A stretch of 20,181 bases of DNA, from positions 1-20,181 of the forward strand of contig JACCZL010000682.1 in NCBI GenBank assembly GCA_013695975.1, read 5' to 3'. This document shows, one piece after another, positions 14,701-20,181 of the stretch (position 1 is the stretch's first letter; each line of letters opens with the position of its first letter). The stretch is from Chloroflexota bacterium. GTDB taxonomy: Bacteria > Chloroflexota > UBA6077 > JACCZL01. The position numbers and the translations under genes were made by a program. A model generated the notes under the pieces. It had not been told where the DNA came from, did not search any database, and was given only the letters and a program-made list of their open reading frames with translations.

Positions 14701-15680
14701 CCGCGAAACTCCCGCGGGCTCAGATCTCCTCGGCGCACCCGATACACCGACCGCTTCTCGGCACCGCCGACTCCCTCCAGGTCAGCCCGCAGGACGCCGA
14801 CCGGCACGTGAACCGATCGAGCCGAAGCGCTGGATTCAGGCTGGCGCATCCAGGAAGGATCGTCGAACGCCGCGTCCAACAATGCGGCCGTATCCCGAAC
14901 GTAGCGGTCGCTGTTCATCACCACGGCAATAGCACGGCGGCCGTCACGGACAGCCGTGCCCACCAGGCACCGACCGGCGAGTGTATCGTAGCCGGTCTTG
15001 ATCCCGTCGGCCCCGGGGTAGCTCCCCAGGAGGAGGTTCGTGGTCTGGAACAACCAGCGCGGGGGTCCCTCGATGAGCCGCCGACGCTCGCCAACGATCC
15101 GTGCCAGGGTCGGCTGTCGCATCAGGGCCCGACCAATGATGGCCATATCGTAGGCCGACGAGACGTGCCCGGACTGGTCCAGGCCATGCGGATTGAGGAA
15201 CCGAGTGTGGGACAAGCCGAGACGCCGCACGAGCTGATTCATCCACCCAACGAAGCGCGGGATCGAGCCCTGACCCACGCTCTCGGCTATCGCCAGGCCG
15301 GCGTCGTTACCGGAGTTCAGGAGGAGACCATACAACGCATCCTCGAGCCGCAGGGAATCGCCGACCCCGATGCCGATCAAGATCGGCTCGACATCGTAGT
15401 CACCTTGAGGCTCGACTCGCTGATCCAGAGTGCCCCGCTCGAGCGCCACCAGCGCCGTCACCATCTTCGTCAGGCTGGCGGGCGGCAGCTCGTCGAACGC
15501 CCGATCTCCATACAGGACTGCACCAGTGCTATCGTCGATCACGACCGCCGCGCGTGCTCCCGTCCTCGGGACGGGCCCCTGCTGATCGACCGGCGCGGCC
15601 CACGCGACCTCGCCACTCGCTGCGACCAGCCACAGGCTGATCCAACCCAGCAGAATCCAGCGGCTGATTCGGGTGCCCAT
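14697..15680 (-). CDS. D-alanyl-D-alanine carboxypeptidase (S11 family)
   Basis: 327 residues from the chosen ATG. A signal peptide is visible (RISRWILLGWISLWLVAASG, then EVAWAA), so the enzyme is exported. The three penicillin-binding motifs are present: SxxK as S69-L-T-K72, SGN at 123-125, and KTG at 228-230. It trims the terminal D-Ala from peptidoglycan stem peptides (DacB/DacF, PBP5-like). There is no PBP5-type C-terminal domain or membrane anchor, so it may be soluble outside the membrane. The frame is open up to 15797, but the ATG at 15680 is chosen because the signal peptide begins there and it lies 25 bases after the yraN stop. The stop overlaps rluB by four bases. Confidence 0.92.
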   Translation of the reverse strand: MGTRISRWILLGWISLWLVAASGEVAWAAPVDQQGPVPRTGARAAVVIDDSTGAVLYGDRAFDELPPASLTKMVTALVALERGTLDQRVEPQGDYDVEPILIGIGVGDSLRLEDALYGLLLNSGNDAGLAIAESVGQGSIPRFVGWMNQLVRRLGLSHTRFLNPHGLDQSGHVSSAYDMAIIGRALMRQPTLARIVGERRRLIEGPPRWLFQTTNLLLGSYPGADGIKTGYDTLAGRCLVGTAVRDGRRAIAVVMNSDRYVRDTAALLDAAFDDPSWMRQPESSASARSVHVPVGVLRADLEGVGGAEKRSVYRVRRGDLSPREFRG

Positions 15681-15705
15681 CCACCGTGATCCCGTCCGCA
15701 CAGCG

Positions 15706-16068
15706 CTACAGGAACGCCCCGCGCAGATGCTCCAGGCTTCGGACATCTCCACGAGCGTCAAGGACGATCGCGATGACGTCGACCCGCCACGCAGCATCAG
15801 GGGTCCCTTCTCTCGAGAGGTATGCCTCCGCCAGGCGTCCCAGTCGAGCCAGCTTCGCCGCGCCCACCGCGATGTCTGGAGCGACTTCCACGCCCCCCAC
15901 CCGAGTCTTTACCTCGACCACAACGACCTCTTCCCCTTCAAGGGCGACCAGGTCGATCTCGCCGAGCGCGGATCGCCAATTCTGCGCGACGATCTGTAGG
16001 CCGGCCCGCCTCAGGAAGGCGGCGGCCACCATCTCTCCGCGGGCCCCGAGGATCTGCGTTCGGGTCAT
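15706..16068 (-). CDS. yraN: YraN family endonuclease-fold protein (UPF0102)
   Basis: 120 residues of the UPF0102/YraN family, which has a restriction-endonuclease-like fold and no settled function. Signatures: LGARGEMVAAAFLRRAGLQIVAQNWRSALGEIDLVALEGEEVVVVEVKTR, with Asp39, Glu52 and Lys54 in the positions of a nuclease active site. The frame is open to 16230, but the ATG at 16068 overlaps the rnhB stop (ATGA) and the family's N-terminus starts there, so it is the real start. rnhB-yraN is a widely conserved gene pair. Confidence 0.93.
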   Translation of the reverse strand: MTRTQILGARGEMVAAAFLRRAGLQIVAQNWRSALGEIDLVALEGEEVVVVEVKTRVGGVEVAPDIAVGAAKLARLGRLAEAYLSREGTPDAAWRVDVIAIVLDARGDVRSLEHLRGAFL

Positions 16069-16736
16069 GCCGGCTCCGACACGATCAAGGCTGCGACCGG
16101 TCGATAAGATCGCCGGTGGATGGCCGATGGTCCGAGGCGATCCAACGCCCGCCGGTGACTCGGCACACCATATCCCTTGTGACCGGCCAGGCCGTAGCCC
16201 GGATAGTGGGCGTCGAGCATCACCATCCAACGGTCGCGCACCACTTTAGCCACCACCGAGGCCGCGGCGATCGAGACGCAGCGTGCGTCGCCATGAACGA
16301 TCCCCTTCTGTGGACCTGACCAGCTCCGTAACCGAAAAGCGTCCACGAGCAGCGCCTCAGGCTCGATCGGCAGGCACTCAACGGCACGCATCATCGCCAG
16401 CTCATTGGCGGCGGTTAGACCCAGCAGCTCGAGCTCGATCGACGACACGAAGCCGACGCCGAGCGAACACTCGCTCACCAGCAGCTTATCAAACGCCTCG
16501 ACGCGACACTCGCTGGTCAGCAGCTTCGAGTCCCGCACACTGACTAGCGCGTCGGGCACATCGCCGCCCAACGGAGGAACGACGACGGCAGCAGCGACCA
16601 GGGGACCAGCCCAGGCGCCGCGTCCGGCCTCATCCAGGCCGGCCACCACCGAATAACCTGCCTGCTGGAGGGCCCGCTCCTCGATCGCGTTCGGAATCGG
16701 CTGAGCACGGTCTGAGACGGCCCTCACGCAGGTCAA
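16065..16736 (-). CDS. rnhB: Ribonuclease HII
   Basis: 223 residues. RNase HII removes ribonucleotides from DNA and RNA-DNA hybrids. The catalytic residues lie in GLDEAGRGAWAGPLVAAAVV (Asp35 and Glu36), with further acidic residues in LLVDAF (Asp132) and GDARCVSIAAASVVAKVVRDRWM (Asp150). VSVRDSKLL and the C-terminal GYGLAGHKGYG are further family marks. The start is uncertain: TTG at 16736 is used here, while GTG at 16727 is in frame and equally plausible; neither has a good Shine-Dalgarno sequence. It lies 12 bases after the rplS stop and overlaps yraN. Confidence 0.95.
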   Translation of the reverse strand: MTCVRAVSDRAQPIPNAIEERALQQAGYSVVAGLDEAGRGAWAGPLVAAAVVVPPLGGDVPDALVSVRDSKLLTSECRVEAFDKLLVSECSLGVGFVSSIELELLGLTAANELAMMRAVECLPIEPEALLVDAFRLRSWSGPQKGIVHGDARCVSIAAASVVAKVVRDRWMVMLDAHYPGYGLAGHKGYGVPSHRRALDRLGPSAIHRRSYRPVAALIVSEPA

Positions 16737-16748
16737 CCCGGCGAGCCG

Positions 16749-17114
16749 CTACTTGCCCCGCCGCGGCGTGCGCCGCTCCTTGATCCGCGCCGCTTTACCA
16801 GTGAGCGCCCGGAGATAATAGAGCTTGGCCCGGCGGACCAGACCTCGGCGAGCAACCTCGATCCGATCAACTCTCGGCGAAGCGAACATAAATGTTCGCT
16901 CCACGCCGATACCGTGACTTCCGATTCGGCGGACGGTGAACGTTCCCTCCGGTGACTTCGGGCTGTGGGTCCGAATCACGATCCCCTCGAACACTTGCAG
17001 CCGTTCCCGCGTCCCTTCCACAACTTTGACATGCACCTTGACAGTGTCGCCCTCGGACACCGCTGGCATGTCATCGCGGCGCGGAGCGGCCATCAATTCG
17101 GCAACTTGAACCAT
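16749..17114 (-). CDS. rplS: 50S ribosomal protein L19
   Basis: 121 residues, close to the usual length of about 115. The family signature is complete: EGDTVKVHVKVVEGTRERLQVFEGIVI, FTVRRIGSHGIGVERTFMFASPRVDRIEVARRG and the basic C-terminus VRRAKLYYLRALTGKAARIKE. L19 sits at the 30S-50S interface. The frame is open to 17198, but the ATG at 17114 has a GGAGAGG upstream and yields the normal N-terminus. It is the first gene of the leftward run to the DUF512 gene, so those genes may share its growth-linked promoter. Confidence 0.97.
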   Translation of the reverse strand: MVQVAELMAAPRRDDMPAVSEGDTVKVHVKVVEGTRERLQVFEGIVIRTHSPKSPEGTFTVRRIGSHGIGVERTFMFASPRVDRIEVARRGLVRRAKLYYLRALTGKAARIKERRTPRRGK

Positions 17115-17159
17115 CTTCCCGCACCTCTCCACCTGCAAATTACGATGAGTTCGTTCGGG

Positions 17160-17168
17160 AGTATACCA
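17160..17168 (-). promoter_or_regulatory. Extended -10 promoter of rplS
   Basis: On the minus strand the bases read TGGTATACT: a TG one base before a -10 matching five of six consensus bases. The -35 region is poor, as expected for an extended -10 promoter. Transcription would start near 17153, leaving a leader of about 38 bases before the rplS ATG. Confidence 0.6.
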
Positions 17169-17209
17169 ACGCCTTCGTGACCCAGACCATCCACCCACCC
17201 GATCGATGG

Positions 17210-19084
17210 CTAGCGCGACCCGGGTGCTCTCCGTTTCGCGATCAGACGAGCAGCCAGCGCATCCGCTCGCAGCTCCAGGTCAGCGCGCGCGTCGGTCGGG
17301 ATTACCACCTCCAGGCCCTCACGGATCCGTCCAGCCTCTGGCAGCTCCTCCAGCAGCCCGCCGTCTACCCGCTCGATCGCTTCCAGCACCAGCCACAGCG
17401 TCGCCGCCGCGTCGCCGCCGACGGCCGCGGCTCGGGCTGGCTCGCTCGGATACAGCCGCACGCCGGCACTCAGGTCGATCGGAATTCCGGCCTCATCGAG
17501 CCGAAGGAGGAGTCGCTCCAGCTCGTGCGCCGCGATCGACGCGTGGCGAGCGGACAGCACCTCGTCGACGCCATCGAGCACGCCTGGCACTTCGAGCAGC
17601 CGCTGAAGGGTTTCTGGGTCAGCCGCGGTCAGCATCAGTTTGGCGTCCACCTGGACATGCTTGAGGGTCGTGGCCCAGCGCCCCAGGACACTGGCCCAGG
17701 GCGCAAGGAGCGAACCTTGCTGAAGGTCCTCGAAAAGTCCCGTCGCCTCTTCGACCGAGCCGCCAAGCCGGACGCCGCGCGCGAACGTCGCGGCGGTCAG
17801 GCGGTAGCGGCGCGGCTCGACACCGCCGACATAGCCCAGGTAACGCTCCGCGCGATAGAGGGTTGCCAGGTCGGCCGTAAGCGGAGCGATCAGCCCGAGA
17901 TCATCGACGAACCGGCACGGGCGTGGAGCAGGCAGCACGCCGACAGCGCCGCTCTCGAGCGTCGCCAGCACCGCCGTGGGCGCGAGAAGCGTCCATGCGT
18001 CTCGCTCGCGAGCCCAGCGCACGAGACCAAGCCACCACCAGGGACCGAGCAACCACCGATGGAGCTCAGCAGCGTTGCCAGCGCCACCCCCCAGCGCACG
18101 CGCCGATGGCCCAGAACCGAACGACGCCAGCCCCGCTCGAGCTGAGCCTGTCGGCTCGGCGAGGTCCGGGGCGGCGATAGCCGCGAGGTCCTCCCAGCGG
18201 TACCAGTCAGTGTGCGAAAGCTCACCCAGGAGCAGCAAGAAGTCCCGCTGCTGATGTGAACCTCCAGCACGCATCTGTCGCGATCCGGCCCGCGGATCAC
18301 TCAGCCAGGCAGCCCAGCCTTCCCGCACCGCCAGATCGGGCTCGCCCAGGATGCGCTCGACGGCCTGGTCATCCGGAACCGGCCAACCCGTTGCGCGCAG
18401 CCAGCCCAGGCGTCGACCGAGCCGTAGAAAGAAGGCCCAGCGTTCACGCTCCGCGCCCGCATCCGGGCCGCGGATCGCCGCCCGCAATCTGCCCAGAAGC
18501 TGCTCGAGCCGGGGACCCGGCTTTCCGCTGAGCTGTCTCCGCGGGAGGTTCCAGATCTCCCGTCTGAGCGCACTCGCCAGGACAAAGCAATCGCGGCGAG
18601 GGTCGTTCTGTCGAACGTCGCTCGGCGGACCCTCGGCTGGCCGAACCACTGACGCGGAGCCCGCCACAGCTTGTCGCGCCGCGTCCAGGTACTCGTCAGG
18701 CAGAACATACGCCGTTTCCGGCGTCGAGGACCCTCCTTCGAACACGCGGAAGACGATTCCAAGCTCGATGAGTCGGTGAAGGACCTGCGAGGGATCAGCG
18801 GTGTGGCCCTTTATGGGACCGGGCAAAGCGCCGCGTAGCCGACGCTCGAGCAGGTCCGCGGGATGCCGGCCACCCGAGCGCACAAGCAGGTCGATCGGCA
18901 CGCGCTCCTCGGGTGCAAGCCCACTCCACAGCTCGCCCTCCGAGGATGCCTGCGCGAGGGCACTGGTCAGACGGTCGACCAGCTCTGCCGGCAGCGTCGC
19001 CGCATCGGTGGGAAGCCTGACAGAGTCGGCGATCTTGTGCAGCAGCCCGATCGAGCACTGGGCGAGGGCCCGCGGCAGCTTCAT
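17210..19084 (-). CDS. Helicase-associated (XPB/Ssl2-like domain) winged-helix protein without a helicase motor
   Basis: A 624-residue soluble protein. The N-terminus (LPRALAQCSIGLLHKIADS, then a segment around residue 60 that resembles a winged helix with ERVPIDLLVRSGGR) leads to VLHRLIELGIVFRVF and a PDEYL turn. The C-terminal third has RYRLTAATFARGVRLGG, VEEATGLFEDLQQGSLLAPWASVLGRWA and VQVDAKLMLTAADPETLQRLLE, which resembles the helicase-associated XPB/Ssl2 domain (Helicase_C_3 type) of proteins annotated as helicase-associated in Actinobacteria and Chloroflexi. I see no Walker A or DEAH motif, so it is not itself a helicase; a regulatory or scaffold role with DNA is an inference. The ATG at 19084 has no clear Shine-Dalgarno sequence, and a large hairpin ends 22 bases upstream. 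Confidence 0.72.
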   Translation of the reverse strand: MKLPRALAQCSIGLLHKIADSVRLPTDAATLPAELVDRLTSALAQASSEGELWSGLAPEERVPIDLLVRSGGRHPADLLERRLRGALPGPIKGHTADPSQVLHRLIELGIVFRVFEGGSSTPETAYVLPDEYLDAARQAVAGSASVVRPAEGPPSDVRQNDPRRDCFVLASALRREIWNLPRRQLSGKPGPRLEQLLGRLRAAIRGPDAGAERERWAFFLRLGRRLGWLRATGWPVPDDQAVERILGEPDLAVREGWAAWLSDPRAGSRQMRAGGSHQQRDFLLLLGELSHTDWYRWEDLAAIAAPDLAEPTGSARAGLASFGSGPSARALGGGAGNAAELHRWLLGPWWWLGLVRWARERDAWTLLAPTAVLATLESGAVGVLPAPRPCRFVDDLGLIAPLTADLATLYRAERYLGYVGGVEPRRYRLTAATFARGVRLGGSVEEATGLFEDLQQGSLLAPWASVLGRWATTLKHVQVDAKLMLTAADPETLQRLLEVPGVLDGVDEVLSARHASIAAHELERLLLRLDEAGIPIDLSAGVRLYPSEPARAAAVGGDAAATLWLVLEAIERVDGGLLEELPEAGRIREGLEVVIPTDARADLELRADALAARLIAKRRAPGSR

Positions 19085-19105
19085 GACGGACGAGCCGGAC
19101 TACGA

Positions 19106-19157
19106 TCGGAACGTGTCCCCGACGCGCCCAGCGAGGTGCGTCGGGGACACGTTCCGA
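19106..19157. repeat. Long perfect inverted repeat after hppA (terminator or REP-like palindrome)
   Basis: TCGGAACGTGTCCCCGACGC at 19106-19125 is the exact reverse complement of 19138-19157. Three further inner pairs (G-U, C-G, C-G) leave a six-base loop, for about 23 bp of stem. It starts one base beyond the hppA stop codon, so a role in ending the hppA transcript is likely. There is no T-run after it on the minus strand. The GGAACGTGTCCCCGA core resembles palindromes that occur in many copies in some genomes; copy number cannot be judged here. Confidence 0.85.
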
Positions 19158-19158
19158 C

Positions 19159-20181
19159 TCAGATGAACAGTGGCGCTAGGACGAGGGTGATCGTGCTGAG
19201 GAGCTTGATAAGCACGTGCAGGGACGGACCGGCGGTGTCCTTGAACGGATCCCCGACTGTGTCGCCGACGACGGCGGCCGCGTGGGGGGAGCTACGCTTG
19301 CCCAGGACCTCGCCCTGGTCGTCCTTCAGCTCGCCCGACTCGATGATCTTCTTGGCGTTGTCCCAGGCGCCGCCGCCGTTGTTGAGCACGGTCGCCAGGA
19401 GGATACCGGCCATCGTGCCCACCATCAAGAAAGCGGCCATCGCTTCGTAGCGGAGAAAGAGCCCGACGAGAATGGGAAAGATGACGGCAAGCAGGCCAGG
19501 CGCAATCATCTCGCGAAGCGCCGCCTGGGCTGTGAGATCAACGCAACGCGCGTAGTCCGGACGGCTCGTGCCGGCCATGATCCCCGGATCCTCTTTGAAC
19601 TGCCGGCGTACCTCCTCGATGATCGTCCCCGCCGCGCGACCGACAGCCCGAATCGCCAGGGAGCTAAACAGGAACACCAGCATCGCCCCGAGGAACCCGC
19701 CGACGAAGACCTCGACTTTCGACAGGTCGACCGAAACGTGGCTCAGCACGAGCCCTGGGGTGCGAAGTATGAGCACACGTCGGACTTCGTCCAGATAGGC
19801 GCTGAACAGGAGGAAGGCCGCCAGCGCCGCCGAGGCGATCGCGTAGCCCTTGGTGAGCGCCTTGGTCGTGTTGCCGACCGCGTCCAGGGCGTCCGTGATG
19901 TGGCGAGTCGACTCAGGAGCGTCCGACATCTCGGCGATGCCGCCGGCGTTGTCCGTGATCGGACCGAAGGTGTCCATGGCCAGGATGTAGGCGACCGTCG
20001 TGAGCATCCCCATCGTCGCGACGGCCGTTCCGTAGAGGCCTCCGCTCTCGATGCCGCTCGCGCTTCCAAACGCATAGCTCAGGAGCAGCGCGATGGCGAT
20101 CACGATGGCGGTCGGTCCGGTCGTCTCCAGCCCGACCGCGAAGCCGGCGATGATGTTGGTCGCCGGGCCGGTCTTGGACGC
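19159..20181 (-). CDS. hppA: Membrane-bound proton-translocating pyrophosphatase, C-terminal part
   Basis: 340 residues of the C-terminal half; the gene enters from beyond the window edge. It uses PPi hydrolysis to pump protons across the membrane. Signatures in order: SKTGPATNIIAGFAVGLETTGPTAI, FGPITDNAGGIAEM, the GNTTKALTKGYAIAS segment, RPDYARCVDL, NNGGGAWDNAKKIIE and VVGDTVGDPFKDTAGPSLHVLIKL, ending in a hydrophobic C-terminus. A Lys rather than Ala after GNTT is the known mark of the K+-independent H+-pumping class. Several membrane helices are evident. The stop at 19159 is followed directly by a large hairpin. Confidence 0.96.
   Translation of the reverse strand, partial: ASKTGPATNIIAGFAVGLETTGPTAIVIAIALLLSYAFGSASGIESGGLYGTAVATMGMLTTVAYILAMDTFGPITDNAGGIAEMSDAPESTRHITDALDAVGNTTKALTKGYAIASAALAAFLLFSAYLDEVRRVLILRTPGLVLSHVSVDLSKVEVFVGGFLGAMLVFLFSSLAIRAVGRAAGTIIEEVRRQFKEDPGIMAGTSRPDYARCVDLTAQAALREMIAPGLLAVIFPILVGLFLRYEAMAAFLMVGTMAGILLATVLNNGGGAWDNAKKIIESGELKDDQGEVLGKRSSPHAAAVVGDTVGDPFKDTAGPSLHVLIKLLSTITLVLAPLFI

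Overview
The window is about 20 kb of high-GC bacterial chromosome, densely coding and almost entirely housekeeping. No tRNA, rRNA, CRISPR array, transposase or phage gene is visible. Several traits together suggest a Chloroflexota (Thermomicrobia-like) or related high-GC lineage: GTG/TTG starts with four-base start/stop overlaps, a T-box upstream of trpS, a large helicase-associated winged-helix protein without a motor, a PDZ/radical-SAM DUF512 protein after cmk, and a K+-independent type of membrane pyrophosphatase. This placement is an inference from gene content only.

Layout. (1) 1-2760, minus strand: cell-surface sugar genes, namely the first codons of a family-4 glycosyltransferase, a CDP-paratose 2-epimerase-like SDR enzyme, and a polytopic GT-C (GT39-like) protein that seems to lack its catalytic middle. 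(2) 2969-5086, plus strand: a possible extended -10 promoter, an unrecognised 103-residue acidic protein, and a family-5 ABC-transporter substrate-binding lipoprotein with no permease nearby. (3) 5106-11812, plus strand: the centrepiece. A near-consensus sigma-70-type promoter is followed by a tryptophan T-box riboswitch (specifier TGG) and then trpS-trpD-trpC-trpF-trpB-trpA-scpA, mostly joined by start/stop overlaps. trpE and trpG are not here. (4) 11822-11848: a perfect 11-bp hairpin between the convergent operons. (5) 17168 down to 11847, minus strand: rplS-rnhB-yraN-dac-rluB-cmk-DUF512, driven by an extended -10 promoter ahead of rplS. (6) 17210-19084, minus strand: a 624-residue helicase-associated protein. 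(7) 19106-19157: a 20-bp perfect inverted repeat (about 23 bp with inner pairs) just after hppA. (8) 19159-20181, minus strand: the C-terminal part of membrane pyrophosphatase hppA.

How it works together. Uncharged tRNA-Trp should bind the T-box leader and allow expression of tryptophanyl-tRNA synthetase, five enzymes taking anthranilate to tryptophan, and, by overlap coupling, the chromosome-condensation subunit ScpA. The opposing operon groups ribosome, RNA and wall maintenance genes. Its dac, rluB and cmk are genes that often sit beside scpAB in other phyla, so scpA and this cluster may be parts of a rearranged ancestral neighbourhood.

The points most worth following are the Trp T-box with scpA in its operon and a terminator lacking a U-tract, the apparent loss of the catalytic core from the GT39-like protein, and the large palindrome that leaves the 624-codon gene almost no room for its own promoter. 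I see no clear previously undescribed multi-gene system.
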